A DNA stretch of 64,000 nucleotides from Streptococcus mitis (GTDB lineage: Bacteria > Bacillota > Bacilli > Lactobacillales > Streptococcaceae), in contig CP014326.1 of the NCBI GenBank assembly GCA_001560895.1, forward strand, positions 1,934,001-1,998,000, given 5' to 3'. The notes beneath the pieces are model-generated. The model was not told where the DNA came from. It saw only the letters and a list, made by a program, of their open reading frames with translations, and made no database searches. Of this stretch, positions 40,100 to 49,811 are shown one piece after another (within the stretch, counting starts at the first letter, position 1; each line of letters opens with the position of its first letter). The position numbers and the translations under genes are program-made.

Positions 40100-40182
40100 A
40101 GTTTTCACCTCTTTAGTTTTAAATCGTGTGCTATGCACAAAGTTGGAAAATAGGTTGGTGGTTGAGATTCAACCACTCAACA

Positions 40183-40719
40183 TTATTTACCAGTTTTACC
40201 TTCTTTACGGCGAACGAATTCACCAACGTAACGGATACCTTTACCTTTATATGGTTCTGGTGAACGAAGGCTACGTACGTAAGCAGCTGTTTGACCAACT
40301 ACTTCTTTTGAAATTCCGCTAACAACGATTGTTGTTGGGTTTGGAAGTTCAAAAGTAATTCCTTCTGGAGCTTCAACTTCGTCTGGATGAGATTTACCAA
40401 CAGCCAAAACAAGTTTAGATCCTTGAAGTTGTGCACGGTAACCAACCCCGCGCATTTCAAGTTCTTTCTTGAATCCTTCTGATACACCAACAACCATGTT
40501 GTTCAAAAGGGCACGAGTAGTTCCGTGGATAGTTTTCATTTCTTTTGAATCGTTTGGACGGTGAAGAGTTACTTCAGTACCTTCCACACGGATTTCAATA
40601 TCTTTTGAGAACTCACGAGTAAGTTCTCCTTTAGGTCCTTTTACAGTTACAACGTTGTCATTGTTAGTGAGTTCAACACCAGCAGGCAACACGATAACTT
40701 TATTACCAATACGTGACAT
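40183..40719 (-). CDS. rplF: 50S ribosomal protein L6
   Basis: L6 (178 residues) lies near the sarcin-ricin loop. It has two similar alpha/beta domains. The start [15 protein letters not shown] and the C-terminal signature [21 protein letters not shown] are diagnostic. It is preceded by a 187-base structured spacer after rpsH, which is unusual for this operon. Confidence 0.98.
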   Translation of the reverse strand: MSRIGNKVIVLPAGVELTNNDNVVTVKGPKGELTREFSKDIEIRVEGTEVTLHRPNDSKEMKTIHGTTRALLNNMVVGVSEGFKKELEMRGVGYRAQLQGSKLVLAVGKSHPDEVEAPEGITFELPNPTTIVVSGISKEVVGQTAAYVRSLRSPEPYKGKGIRYVGEFVRRKEGKTGK

Positions 40720-40906
40720 GTTTATTTTCTCCTGTTAAATTGTCAGGCCAGAACGGCCAGTTTTCACGGGGTTCAATCGATTTCTCGATTTAAAGGAACA
40801 TTTAGGTTTCAATTTCAAAGTGAATCTAGGCATCGTCTCGCAGGCTTAACTTTGGGTTAGGCAAGAGAAGATAACGAAGAGTCACAAAGAAATTGGGAGC
40901 TAAATA
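40720..40906 (-). other. Structured spacer between rpsH and rplF
   Basis: The 187-base non-coding spacer on the operon strand includes a perfect hairpin AATCGA-GAAA-TCGATT with a GNRA tetraloop and a second hairpin GGCC-GTTCT-GGCC next to the rplF ribosome binding site. There is no terminator. It may be a ribosomal-protein-binding leader for rplF. Confidence 0.55.
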
Positions 40907-41305
40907 TTACCAAACGTAAGCGATAACTTCCCCACCAACATTCTTTTGGCGTGCTTCTTTATCAGTAAGCAAACCTTCAGAAGTTGAAAGGATAGCAATT
41001 CCAAGTCCGTTAAGAACTTTTGGAAGGTCTTCACGTTTTTTGTAGACACGAAGTCCTGGTTTAGAAACACGTTTCAAGTTAGTGATAACTTTTTCACCGT
41101 TTGGTCCGTATTTAAGGAATACACGGATGATGCCTTGTTTGTCATCTTCGATGATTTCAACGTTTTTTACAAAACCTTCGCGTTTAAGGATTTCAGCAAT
41201 CCCTTTTTTGATGTTTGATGCAGGTACTTCAAGTACTTCGTGTTTAGCTTGGTTAGCGTTACGAATACGAGTTAGGAAGTCTGCGATTGGGTCAGTCATA
41301 ACCAT
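40907..41305 (-). CDS. rpsH: 30S ribosomal protein S8
   Basis: S8 (132 residues) is a primary 16S rRNA-binding protein, and in E. coli it is the translational repressor of the spc operon. The start [17 protein letters not shown] and the C-terminal [18 protein letters not shown] block are standard. It is flanked by long structured spacers on both sides (284 and 187 bases), so it may regulate through one of these here; this is inference. Confidence 0.98.
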   Translation of the reverse strand: MVMTDPIADFLTRIRNANQAKHEVLEVPASNIKKGIAEILKREGFVKNVEIIEDDKQGIIRVFLKYGPNGEKVITNLKRVSKPGLRVYKKREDLPKVLNGLGIAILSTSEGLLTDKEARQKNVGGEVIAYVW

Positions 41306-41589
41306 TTTGTTTTTCTCCTCTTACTAGTAGTTTGCAAGTTGCACTTGCTAGTTAATACATGATACAAAGAGCGTAACAGCACGAGCAAAAATAGGCAATT
41401 TGATGCAGGAGCGATGCTCCAAAGCAAATTGGTCTTTTTTGCCAAAGCTGTAGCTCGTGTTCAAATTGGAAACCCCAACTGAACCCGGGCTAAACTCTGT
41501 GTGAAAAAGATAAACTTTCCTAGAAACTTCAGTTTCTTCGTCAAGTTTCCTATTTTCACTTAGAGTTTTGACGCCCTTGATATCTTAAA
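41306..41589 (-). other. Long structured spacer between rpsN and rpsH
   Basis: This 284-base non-coding spacer on the operon strand folds into two large stem-loops. The first (41493-41569) has nested stems AAACTCT / AGAGTTT, GTGAAAA / TTTTCAC and an inner GAAACT / AGTTTC. The second (41381-41460) has outer CACGAGC / GCTCGTG, inner CAATTTG / CAAATTG and tip GGAGC / GCTCC. No start codon and no U-run accompanies them. It is the longest non-coding stretch inside the ribosomal operon. Confidence 0.65.
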
Positions 41590-41775
41590 TTACCAAGATG
41601 CTTTTGTTACACCAGGGATTTGTCCTTTGTAAGCTAATTCACGGAAGCAAACACGGCAAAGTTTAAATTTGCGGTAAACTGAATGCGGACGACCACATTT
41701 TTCACAACGAGTATAAGCTTGAGTAGAGAACTTCGCTGGACGTTTGTTCTTAGCAATCATTGATTTTTTAGCCAT
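41590..41775 (-). CDS. rpsN: 30S ribosomal protein S14, zinc type
   Basis: This gene encodes the 61-residue short S14 with the zinc motif: CEKCGRPH and CRVCF give the C-x2-C...C-x2-C set. It is the housekeeping, zinc-dependent form; a zinc-independent paralog would be elsewhere. AGGAGG precedes the ATG, 17 bases after rplE. It is located in its usual place between rplE and rpsH. Confidence 0.97.
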
Positions 41776-41792
41776 TAGATTTACCTCCTATA

Positions 41793-42335
41793 TTATTTTG
41801 CAAAAGGCATTCCAAGGCCTGTAAGCAATGCACGTGACTCTTCGTCAGTGTTAGCAGTTGTTACGATAACGATGTCAAGACCACGAGTTTTGTCAACGTC
41901 ATCAAAGTTGATTTCTGGGAAGATCAATTGTTCTTTCACACCAAGTGTGTAGTTTCCGCGTCCATCAAATGATTTCGTTGGAACACCATGGAAGTCACGT
42001 ACACGTGGAAGTGAAACTGATACCAATTTATCTAAGAATTCGTACATACGTTCACCACGAAGGGTAACTTTTGCACCGATCGCAACACCTTCACGAAGAC
42101 GGAAGCCGGCGATTGATTTTTTAGCTTTAGTGATAAGTGGTTTTTGACCTGAGATAAGTGCCAATTCTTCAGCAGCTTTTTCAAGGCTTTTAGCGTTTGA
42201 TACAGCTTCACCAACACCCATGTTCAAAACGATCTTATCTACTTTAGGCACAGCCATCACTGATGAGTAGTTGAATTGTTCTGTCAAAGCAGGAACTACT
42301 TCATTAAGATATTTTTCTTTTAAACGATTTGCCAT
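41793..42335 (-). CDS. rplE: 50S ribosomal protein L5
   Basis: L5 (180 residues) binds 5S rRNA and forms the B1b bridge with S13. The blocks [31 protein letters not shown] and [20 protein letters not shown] are family marks. It starts 23 bases after rplX with AAGGAG before the ATG. Nothing unusual. Confidence 0.98.
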   Translation of the reverse strand: MANRLKEKYLNEVVPALTEQFNYSSVMAVPKVDKIVLNMGVGEAVSNAKSLEKAAEELALISGQKPLITKAKKSIAGFRLREGVAIGAKVTLRGERMYEFLDKLVSVSLPRVRDFHGVPTKSFDGRGNYTLGVKEQLIFPEINFDDVDKTRGLDIVIVTTANTDEESRALLTGLGMPFAK

Positions 42336-42358
42336 TATACTTCTCCTTTCCTTCGTGA

Positions 42359-42664
42359 TTAATCAAGCACTTCGCCTGATTTTTTGTTGTAGCGAACTTT
42401 TTTACCGTCTACAAATTTGTAACCAACACGACCAGCTACACCATTTTTGTCCAATACTTGAACGTTTGATACGTGGATAGCTGCTTCTTTCTCGATGATA
42501 CCACCTTGAGGAAGTTCGTTAGTTGGACGTTGGTGTTTCTTAACGATGTTAACACCTTCAACGATAACTTTGTTTACTTTTGGAAGGGCAGTAAGGACAA
42601 CAGCTTCTGTTCCCTTATCTTTACCAGCGATTACGCGAACTTTGTCGCCTTTTTTTACAAACAT
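42359..42664 (-). CDS. rplX: 50S ribosomal protein L24
   Basis: L24 (101 residues) is an assembly initiator of the large subunit with a KOW motif at the N-terminus ([20 protein letters not shown]). The block [18 protein letters not shown] is typical. Between it and rplN lies a 77-base spacer with two hairpins, CCCTAGCT / AGCTAGGG and GCCC / GGGC, of unknown purpose. Confidence 0.98.
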
Positions 42665-42741
42665 TAGATTTCTCCTTGATTTTTCTTACGCCCATAAGGG
42701 CACCCTAGCTTGAAGCTAGGGGACTAGTTTGTTTCTAAAAA

Positions 42742-43110
42742 TTAAAGTACTTCTGGAGCAAGTGACACGATCTTCATGAAGCCACCTTCACGCAATTCAC
42801 GTGCAACTGGTCCAAAGATACGTGTTCCGCGAGGAGTTTTGTCTTCACGGATGATAACTGCTGCATTTTCGTCAAATTTGATGTATGAACCATCAGCACG
42901 ACGAGCACCTGATTTAGTACGAACGATAACTGCTTTAACAACGTCACCTTTTTTAACCGCACCACCAGGAGTAGCTTGTTTTACAGATGCCACGATAACA
43001 TCACCGATGTTTGCAAATTTACGTCCTGAACCACCAAGAACTTTGATAGTCAAGATTTCGCGAGCACCGCTGTTGTCTGCGACTTTCAAACGAGTTTCTG
43101 TTTGAATCAT
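42742..43110 (-). CDS. rplN: 50S ribosomal protein L14
   Basis: L14 (122 residues) is at the subunit interface. The start [19 protein letters not shown], the core [20 protein letters not shown] and the end [13 protein letters not shown] are canonical. It follows rpsQ by 25 bases with AAGGAG before the ATG. Confidence 0.98.
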   Translation of the reverse strand: MIQTETRLKVADNSGAREILTIKVLGGSGRKFANIGDVIVASVKQATPGGAVKKGDVVKAVIVRTKSGARRADGSYIKFDENAAVIIREDKTPRGTRIFGPVARELREGGFMKIVSLAPEVL

Positions 43111-43135
43111 TTCAGTTTTCTCCTTTCAGGTTTGA

Positions 43136-43396
43136 TTAGATGATGACCGCTTCTTCAACAACTTCTACAAGACGGAAACGTTTTGTAGCTGAAAGCGGGC
43201 GAGTTTCCATGATACGTACGATATCGCCTTCTTTGGCAACATTGTTTTCATCATGAGCTTTGTATTTTTTAGAGTAGTTAATACGTTTACCATAGACTGG
43301 GTGGTTACGTTTTGTTTCAACTACAACTGTGATTGTCTTGTCCATTTTGTCAGATACAACACGTCCAACAAGAACTTTACGATTATTGCGTTCCAT
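43136..43396 (-). CDS. rpsQ: 30S ribosomal protein S17
   Basis: S17 (86 residues) is an OB-fold primary rRNA-binding protein. The block [21 protein letters not shown] is typical, and [21 protein letters not shown] is the family signature. It lies 24 bases after rpmC in the usual order. Confidence 0.98.
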
Positions 43397-43420
43397 TGAA
43401 ATTTCTCCTTCCCTAGTCTA

Positions 43421-43627
43421 TTATTTCGCTTCAGATTGAACTGTTTTAATACGAGCGATTTGTTTTTTAACTTCTTTCAAGCGAGCTGTTTGTTCCAATT
43501 GACCAGTAGCAGCTTGGAAACGAAGTTCAAACAATTCTTTTTTCAATTCGTTTTCGCGCTTCGCGAGTTCTTCTTGAGAAAGACCACGAAGTTCTTTAAC
43601 AAATTCTTTTACTTCATTAAGTTTCAT
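43421..43627 (-). CDS. rpmC: 50S ribosomal protein L29
   Basis: L29 (68 residues) is two helices near the exit tunnel, a docking site for trigger factor. The sequence [21 protein letters not shown] and [12 protein letters not shown] is standard. It lies nine bases after rplP with AAGGAG before the ATG. Confidence 0.98.
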
Positions 43628-43636
43628 GCCTTCTCC

Positions 43637-44050
43637 TTATTCTGCTTCACGTTTTACGAATTTACATTTAACTGGCAATTTGTGGCTAGCAAGACGAAGC
43701 GCTTCGCGAGCGATCTCTTCAGATACACCAGCGATTTCGAACATCACTTTACCACGTTTAACTGGTGCTACCCAACCTTCAGGTGCCCCTTTACCAGATC
43801 CCATACGCACACCGATAGCTTTAGCAGTGTATGATTTGTGTGGGAAGATTTTAATCCAAACTTTACCACCACGTTTCATGTAACGAGTCATGGCGATACG
43901 AGCAGCTTCGATTTGGCGGTTAGTGATCCAGTGGCTAGTTGTAGCTTGAAGACCGTATTCACCGAATGCTACTTCTTTTCCACCTTTTGCTTCACCGCGC
44001 ATTTTTCCACGGAATTCACGACGGTGTTTAACACGTTTAGGTACTAACAT
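43637..44050 (-). CDS. rplP: 50S ribosomal protein L16
   Basis: L16 (137 residues) helps shape the A-site tRNA cleft. The start [19 protein letters not shown], the block [20 protein letters not shown] and the [15 protein letters not shown] stretch are family marks. It overlaps nothing and lies three bases after rpsC, so their translation is likely coupled. Confidence 0.98.
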   Translation of the reverse strand: MLVPKRVKHRREFRGKMRGEAKGGKEVAFGEYGLQATTSHWITNRQIEAARIAMTRYMKRGGKVWIKIFPHKSYTAKAIGVRMGSGKGAPEGWVAPVKRGKVMFEIAGVSEEIAREALRLASHKLPVKCKFVKREAE

Positions 44051-44053
44051 TGG

Positions 44054-44707
44054 TTATTTACCTCCTTTAGTGTTTTTGCGAGCTGGAAGAACTTCACCAC
44101 GGTAGATCCATACTTTAACACCAAGTTTACCGTATGTAGTATCTGCTTCTTCCCAAGCGTAATCGATATCTGCACGAAGTGTGTGAAGTGGAACAGTTCC
44201 TTCAGAGTATCCTTCAGCACGGGCGATATCTGCTCCGTTCAAACGACCTGATACTTGAGTTTTGATTCCTTTAGCTCCAGCACGCATTGCACGTTGGATT
44301 GCTTGTTTTTGTGCACGACGGAAAGCAACACGTTGCTCCAATTGACGAGCAATTCCTTCACCTACAAGGTGAGCATCCAAATCAGGTTGTTTGATTTCGA
44401 TGATGTTGATGTGTACTTGTTTTCCAGTCAATTTGTTAAGTTTCGCACGGAGTGCATCAACATTAGCACCACCTTTACCGATAACCATACCTGGTTTAGC
44501 AGTGTGAAGTGAAACGTTAACTTTGTTTACTGCGCGTTCGATTTCGATAGTTGAAACTGCTGCGTCAGCAAGTTCTTTTTGAACGAATTTACGGATTGCA
44601 AGATCTTCATGAAGGTAATCCGCGTATTCTTTTTCAGCATACCATTTGGCATCCCAATCACGGATGATGCCGACACGCATACCAATTGGATGTACTTTTT
44701 GACCCAC
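44054..44707 (-). CDS. rpsC: 30S ribosomal protein S3
   Basis: S3 (217 residues) lines the mRNA entry channel and has helicase activity with S4. The KH domain (about 38-108) carries the [16 protein letters not shown] loop. The C-terminal [17 protein letters not shown] is diagnostic. It starts 12 bases after rplV with AGGAGG before the ATG. Confidence 0.98.
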
Positions 44708-44719
44708 GATTTTACCTCC

Positions 44720-45064
44720 TTATTTTTCTGCAACAGCTACAGTGATGTGAGCTGTACGTTTGTTGATTGGTGAAGCTGAACCTTTCGCACGTGGACGGAA
44801 ACGTTTCATAGTTGGTCCTTCGTTTGCGAATGCTTCAGATACTACCAAGTTAGCTTTATCCAAACCAAAGTTGTTTTCAGCGTTAGCTACAGCTGAGTTC
44901 AAAACTTTCAAGATGATTTCAGCAGCTTTGTTTGGAGTGAATGTCAAAATTGCGATTGCATCGGCTACGCTTTTACCACGGATGTTATCAAGAACAAGAC
45001 GTGATTTACGAGGTGAAACACGTACTGTACGAGCCATTGCTTTAGCTGAAGTAATTTCTGCCAT
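44720..45064 (-). CDS. rplV: 50S ribosomal protein L22
   Basis: L22 (114 residues) lines the exit tunnel; changes in its beta-hairpin give macrolide resistance. Here the hairpin ([24 protein letters not shown], about residues 83-106) reads as wild type without insertions. It starts 11 bases after rpsS. Confidence 0.98.
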   Translation of the reverse strand: MAEITSAKAMARTVRVSPRKSRLVLDNIRGKSVADAIAILTFTPNKAAEIILKVLNSAVANAENNFGLDKANLVVSEAFANEGPTMKRFRPRAKGSASPINKRTAHITVAVAEK

Positions 45065-45075
45065 TTATGTTCTCC

Positions 45076-45357
45076 TTATTTTCTACGTGTTTTCTTGTCG
45101 TCTGCAGCGTGACCTTTGTAAGTACGAGTTGGTGCAAATTCACCAAGTTTGTGACCTACCATGTCTTCTTGGATGTAAACAGGTACGTGTTTACGTCCGT
45201 CATAAACTGCGATAGTGTAACCAATGAAACTTGGGAAGATCGTTGAACGACGTGACCAAGTTTTAATAACTTTTTTCTTTTCGTCGTTAGCTTGAGCTTC
45301 AACTTTTTTCATCAAATGCTCATCGACGAAAGGTCCTTTTTTAAGACTGCGTCCCAT
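45076..45357 (-). CDS. rpsS: 30S ribosomal protein S19
   Basis: S19 (93 residues) is in the head of the small subunit, paired with S13. The start [20 protein letters not shown] and the motif [22 protein letters not shown] are canonical. The 103-base spacer from rplB contains two hairpins (see separate entry). Confidence 0.98.
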
Positions 45358-45460
45358 TTTTATATTTTCTCCTTTAAATGTTGTACCACAGCGGCTTGCG
45401 CTCCTATGGAGCGCTACCGAGCTGGCGGATTTACTAGTTGCTTAAGCGACTAGTTTAATA
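45358..45460 (-). other. Two-hairpin spacer between rplB and rpsS
   Basis: On the operon strand the near-palindrome ACTAGT...GCTTAAGC...ACTAGT and the perfect stem GCGCTCC / GGAGCGC lie in 103 non-coding bases. Neither is followed by a U-run. Their role is unknown. Confidence 0.5.
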
Positions 45461-46294
45461 TTATTTCTCGTTGCGACGACGAACGATAAGTTTGTCAGAT
45501 TTCGCTTTCTTGTTACGAGTTTTAAGACCAAGAGCAGGTTTGCCCCATGGAGTAGATGGCGCTTTACGACCAACTGGTGCTTTACCTTCACCACCACCGT
45601 GTGGGTGATCGTTAGGGTTCATTACAGAACCACGAACTGTTGGGCGGATACCTTTCCAACGGCTACGTCCTGCTTTACCAAGGTTTACAAGTCCATGTTG
45701 TTCGTTTCCGACAACACCAACTGTAGCACGGCAAGTTCCAAGAATCATACGAACTTCACCTGATTGAAGACGAACAAGAACGTATTTACCTTCAGAACCC
45801 AATACTTGAGCAGATGCTCCAGCAGCACGTACCAATTCACCACCACGACCTGGTTTCAACTCGATGTTGTGGATCAAAGTACCAACTGGGATGTTAGCAA
45901 GTGGAAGAGCGTTTCCGACTTTGATATCTGCTTCTGGACCTGAAACGATACGTTGACCTACTTCAAGACCTTTTGGAGCGATGATGTATGCTTTCACACC
46001 GTCAGTGTAGTGTACAAGAGCGATGTTTGCAGAACGATTTGGATCGTACTCGATTGTTTTAACAACCGCTTCAACGTTGTCTTTGTTACGTTTGAAGTCA
46101 ACCAAACGGTAGAAACGTTTGTGTCCACCACCTTGGTGACGAACTGTGATACGACCGTTGTTGTTACGACCAGCCTTGCTCTTCAATGCAACAAGCAATG
46201 ATTTTTCAGGAGTGCTTGTTGTGATTTCAGCGAAATCCAAAGAAGTCATATTACGGCGACCGTTTGTTGTTGGTTTATAAACACGAATTCCCAC
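45461..46294 (-). CDS. rplB: 50S ribosomal protein L2
   Basis: L2 (277 residues) is a core protein near the peptidyl transferase centre. The conserved His is in the [18 protein letters not shown] block (about 224-241). The start [20 protein letters not shown] is standard. It follows rplW by 17 bases. Confidence 0.98.
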
Positions 46295-46311
46295 GATATT
46301 TCCTCCTTAGA

Positions 46312-46608
46312 TTATTCAGCTTCAGCAGCAAACAACTCGATTGCTTTTGAATCAGCTGTAAGTGTGATGATAGCTTTTTTAGTTTTGTTAGTAAAACCAG
46401 TGTAACGTCCAACACGTTTAGCTTTAGGTTTTACGTTGATTGTGTTAACGTTGGCAACTTTAACACCTTCGAAAGCAGCTTCAACAGCTTGCTTGATCAA
46501 AAGTTTGTGTGCACGAGTGTCAACTTCAAATACATATTTCCCTGCTTCAAGTTGAGCCATTGAGCTTTCAGTGATGACAGGTTTTTTGATAACATCATAC
46601 AAATTCAT
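46312..46608 (-). CDS. rplW: 50S ribosomal protein L23
   Basis: L23 (98 residues) is at the tunnel exit, the binding site of trigger factor and SRP. The start [17 protein letters not shown] and the block [20 protein letters not shown] are typical. Its ATG shares a base with the rplD stop, so translation is coupled. Confidence 0.98.
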
Positions 46609-47231
46609 TATGCAAGAACCTCCTCGATTTTAGAGATAGCTGCTTGTGTGACAAGAAGTTTGTCGCTATTTGCGATGTCAAGAACACTTGCAGTTGTAGC
46701 AGTTGCAACTTTCACGTTTGGAAGGTTACGAGCTGAAAGAGCTGCGAATTCATTTCCTTCTTCAAGGATAACAAGAACTTTAGAATCGATGCTCAATGCT
46801 GCAAGAACTTTTGCAAATTCAGCAGTTTTTGGAGCTGTAAATGAAAGAGCGTCTACAGCTACGAATTTGTTTTCAGCAACTTTTTCAGAGTAAACTGATT
46901 TAAGAGCTAGGCGACGAACTTTTTGTGGAAGTTTGTAGCCGTATGAACGTTGAGTTGGTCCGAAGACAACACCACCACCACGCCATTGTGGTGAGCGGAT
47001 AGAACCTTGACGAGCACGTCCAGTCCCTTTTTGACGCCATGGTTTGCGTCCACCACCTGATACTGCAGAGCGGTTTTTAACAGCGTGTGTTCCTTGACGA
47101 AGGCTTGCGCGTTGGCTGATGATCACATCAAACACAACTGATTCATTTGGTTCAATACCAAATACTGCATCGTTAAGAACAACTTGGCCAGCTTCTTTAC
47201 CAGTTTGGTCAAATAATGTTACGTTTGCCAT
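46608..47231 (-). CDS. rplD: 50S ribosomal protein L4
   Basis: L4 (207 residues) lines the exit tunnel; in E. coli it autoregulates the S10 operon. The macrolide-contact loop ([20 protein letters not shown], about residues 63-82) reads as wild type. It follows rplC by 24 bases and overlaps rplW by one base. Confidence 0.98.
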
Positions 47232-47255
47232 TGTGACTGATTTCCCCTTTCTTTA

Positions 47256-47882
47256 TTATTTACCAGCTTTAACTGCTGATTTGATAGTGATAAGAGATTT
47301 CTTAGCACCTGGTACGTTACCTTTGATAAGGATAACGTTCTTTTCTGGAACAACTTGTACAACTTCAAGGTTTTGAATTGTTACGCGGTCGCCACCCATA
47401 CGTCCTGCAAGGTTTTTACCTTTGAATACGCGGTTAGGTGCAACAGGTCCCATAGAACCTGGACGACGGTGGTAACGAGAACCGTGAGCCATTGGTCCAC
47501 GTGATTGTCCGTGGCGCTTGATAACACCTTGGAAACCTTTACCTTTAGAAGTACCAGTTACGTCAACAACGTCTCCAGCTGCGAATGTTTCAACTGTGAT
47601 TTCAGCACCAACTTCCAAGCCTTCAACGTTTTTGAATTCACGAATGAAGCGCTTAGGAGCCGTGTTAGCTTTCGCTACATGTCCTTTAGCAGGTTTGTTG
47701 CTCAATACTTCGCGTTTGTCATCGAAACCAACTTGGATAGCGTTGTATCCGTCTGTCTCAACAGTTTTAACTTGAAGAACAACGTTTGGAGTTGCTTCAA
47801 TAACTGTTACAGGGATCAATTCGCCAGCTTCAGTGAAGATTTGAGTCATTCCCACTTTTTTCCCTAAGATTCCTTTTGTCAT
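47256..47882 (-). CDS. rplC: 50S ribosomal protein L3
   Basis: L3 (208 residues) reaches the peptidyl transferase centre. The start [20 protein letters not shown], the block [20 protein letters not shown] and the SSxxH-like [12 protein letters not shown] stretch are typical. It lies 82 bases after rpsJ. It looks wild type at the linezolid-contact region. Confidence 0.98.
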
Positions 47883-47964
47883 GAGAAAATAGTTCCTTTT
47901 CTATATTTTTTATTCAAAAAGTTTTTAACGAGCGTTTTTTATGCTCAAGGTATCAAGCTTTAGA

Positions 47965-48273
47965 TTAAAGTTTGATTTCTACGTTTACACCACTTGGAAG
48001 ATCCAATTTCATCAAAGCATCAACTGTTTTTTGAGTTGGGTTAACGATATCGATCAAACGTTTGTGTGTACGCATTTCAAATTGTTCGCGAGAGTCTTTG
48101 TATTTGTGAGTCGCACGAATAATTGTGTAGAGGCTACGTTCAGTTGGAAGTGGGATTGGACCCGCAACTTGAGCACCTGTACGAGTAGCTGATTCTACGA
48201 TTTTTGCAGCCGCTGTGTCAAGCGTACGGTGTTCGTAAGCTTTCAAACGGATACGGATTTTTTTGTTTGCCAT
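47965..48273 (-). CDS. rpsJ: 30S ribosomal protein S10
   Basis: S10 (102 residues) is in the head of the small subunit and, as NusE, takes part in antitermination. The start [19 protein letters not shown] and the [21 protein letters not shown] block are canonical. It is the first gene of the long ribosomal operon, after a leader of about 130 bases with several hairpins. Confidence 0.98.
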
Positions 48274-48403
48274 CTTTTTCTCCTTTTCGTCTATTTAAGA
48301 TAATAGGCTAGCTCCACAAGAAAACCGACGCGGTGTTGCGTGGCAATGCAACCGAGCGTGTCGCAACCTCTTGCATCAAAGCTAAAGCTGTAATTTACAG
48401 CAC
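48274..48403 (-). promoter_or_regulatory. Structured leader of the S10 operon
   Basis: About 130 bases of untranslated RNA lie between the predicted start and rpsJ. Stems visible on the operon strand are GCTGT / ACAGC near the 5' end and a larger GC-rich structure with GACACGC / GCGTCGG-type pairing enclosing TTGCATTGCCACGCAAC. An autoregulatory binding site for a ribosomal protein is plausible but not shown. Confidence 0.5.
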
Positions 48404-48409
48404 CATAAT

Positions 48410-48438
48410 ATAATAACACAAAGCCCCTGCGATTGCAA
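48410..48438 (-). promoter_or_regulatory. Promoter of the S10-spc-alpha operon
   Basis: TTGCAA (48433-48438) and TATTAT (48410-48415) on the minus strand have a 17-base spacer. The -35 lies in a small hairpin (CCCTTGC / GCAGGG), which may also end the nrd message. The predicted start is near 48403. Confidence 0.65.
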
Positions 48439-48526
48439 GGGATTTGTTGCTGTTTTTTAAATTTTTTAACATGAAAATGTTTTCTTTTTTGACAGATCAT
48501 TTATTTAAGTGTTTTATGGAAGAAAG

Positions 48527-49117
48527 TTACTCTCTCTTCACCTGTTCATAGCTTTCTTTTCCGTCATTAAGCTTGTCCCAAGTCACTACTTGCCCACTTT
48601 TGAGGGATTTTTGCACATCGATAATTCGTTGGTTGGACGAACCTCGAAACTGGAGCATGAGATTTCTCTTAGTTCGATCATACCGTCCATCGACAAGAAT
48701 GTCAATCAGTGATAAAAGTTCCAGTTTATCTTGTGTCTCCAACATCATTTCTTCCCAAGTGTAGCCCGTCCAGGACCAGATGTCTTTGTCTGGCAATTCC
48801 TTCCGGATACGTTTCACAAGTGGCAAGAGAATGCCCGTATTGAGAAAGGGCTCTCCTCCTAACAAAGTCAAGCCTTGAACATAGGGCTGAGCAAGATCTG
48901 CCATGATTTGTTCTTCTAATTCTGCTGTATAGGGAATGCCAGCATTAAAAGACCAAGTCGCAACATTATAACATCCCTCGCAGTGAAACATGCAACCTGA
49001 TACATAGAGAGAGTTACGCACGCCTTCGCCATCAACAAAGTTAAAGGCCTTGTAGTCAATGATACGACCTTGACTAAGTTCCTCGCTTTTCCATTCTTGT
49101 GGTTTTGGATTATTCAT
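48527..49117 (-). CDS. nrdG: Anaerobic ribonucleotide reductase activating protein
   Basis: NrdG (196 residues) is the radical-SAM enzyme that puts the glycyl radical on NrdD under anaerobic conditions. The 4Fe-4S ligands are Cys42, Cys46 and Cys49 in GCMFHCEGCYN. The TLLGGEPF stretch is the SAM-binding GGE motif. Its start overlaps the end of the acetyltransferase gene by eight bases. It closes the nrdD operon. Confidence 0.96.
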   Translation of the reverse strand: MNNPKPQEWKSEELSQGRIIDYKAFNFVDGEGVRNSLYVSGCMFHCEGCYNVATWSFNAGIPYTAELEEQIMADLAQPYVQGLTLLGGEPFLNTGILLPLVKRIRKELPDKDIWSWTGYTWEEMMLETQDKLELLSLIDILVDGRYDRTKRNLMLQFRGSSNQRIIDVQKSLKSGQVVTWDKLNDGKESYEQVKRE

Positions 49118-49616
49118 TCGCTACCTCTATCCAATAACGCTCAACTCCATTACGAACATCTTCAAGAATCCCTCCATTTGCTAGAATGACTGATCTGCTA
49201 GCAGGATTATTCACGCTACAGGTCACCAGAGCTTTCTTGATGTTCTTTTCCTTAGCAACTTGCAAACCCTGACGGAGAGTCACTTTAGCATAACCCTTGC
49301 CTCTTTCAGATGGTCGGATGGAGTATCCAATGTGGCCACCTTTTTCTAGTAGGAAGTTATTGAGGCGCAATCGGAGGTTAAGAAATCCAAGTGCTTGACC
49401 TTTCCCGGAAAAAGCTACTAGTTGAATTGCTGGAACCCATCCTTCAGACAGATTAATTCCCATTTCCTGATTCTGATTGTTTTCTAACCAGTCTTCATAA
49501 GAAAAATTCTCTGTATCCCAAAAACCACCGTCGTGAGGCGACTGATATTTTTCAAATTCCGCCATCATGTCTATAACAGCTGTCTTATCTGCTAATCTTG
49601 GTCTGCGTAGTTCCAT
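49110..49616 (-). CDS. GNAT-family N-acetyltransferase within the nrd operon
   Basis: This gene encodes a 168-residue acetyltransferase. The acetyl-CoA motif SIRPSERGKGYAKVTLRQGL is clear, and the C-terminus (VNNPASRSVILANGGILED) fits the GNAT fold. The substrate is unknown. It lies between the 46-aa ORF and nrdG and overlaps nrdG by eight bases. A terminator hairpin lies just before it, but GGGAGG precedes its ATG, so it is either read through or has its own weak promoter. Confidence 0.85.
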   Translation of the reverse strand: MELRRPRLADKTAVIDMMAEFEKYQSPHDGGFWDTENFSYEDWLENNQNQEMGINLSEGWVPAIQLVAFSGKGQALGFLNLRLRLNNFLLEKGGHIGYSIRPSERGKGYAKVTLRQGLQVAKEKNIKKALVTCSVNNPASRSVILANGGILEDVRNGVERYWIEVANE

Positions 49617-49635
49617 CCTTACCTCCCACTAAGAG

Positions 49636-49661
49636 AAAAGCGAGAGCTGACTCTCACTTTT
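49636..49661 (-). terminator. Intrinsic terminator inside the nrd operon
   Basis: AAAAGTGAGAG and CTCTCGCTTTT pair over 11 positions with one G-U and a 4-base loop, then CTCTTAG on the minus strand. It is placed between the 46-aa ORF and the acetyltransferase gene, so it should lower nrdG relative to nrdD. Confidence 0.75.
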
Positions 49662-49800
49662 ATTTTTTCTTATTCTTGTTTAAAAATTGTTCTCTGAGGC
49701 TGAGTAAGCGTTCTTTTTTACCAGCTCCACCTTTAGAGTGTTTCTCGTGATAACGGGCCACTTGTGCGCGCCCCTTATCATCTAATTGATATTTTCCCAT
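49660..49800 (-). CDS. Small basic hypothetical protein (46 aa) of the nrd operon
   Basis: This gene encodes a 46-residue protein: MGKYQLDDKGRAQVARYHEK, then HSKGGAGKKERLLSLREQF and LNKNKKK. It is rich in Lys and Arg with no membrane segment. It begins 11 bases after the nrdD stop; the ribosome binding site is weak (AGAAAG), suggesting coupling to nrdD. The same small gene is, as I recall, present after nrdD in pneumococcus, which supports it being real. The function is unknown; its basic nature suggests nucleic acid binding. Confidence 0.75.
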   Translation of the reverse strand: MGKYQLDDKGRAQVARYHEKHSKGGAGKKERLLSLREQFLNKNKKK

Positions 49801-49811
49801 TTCATTTCTTT

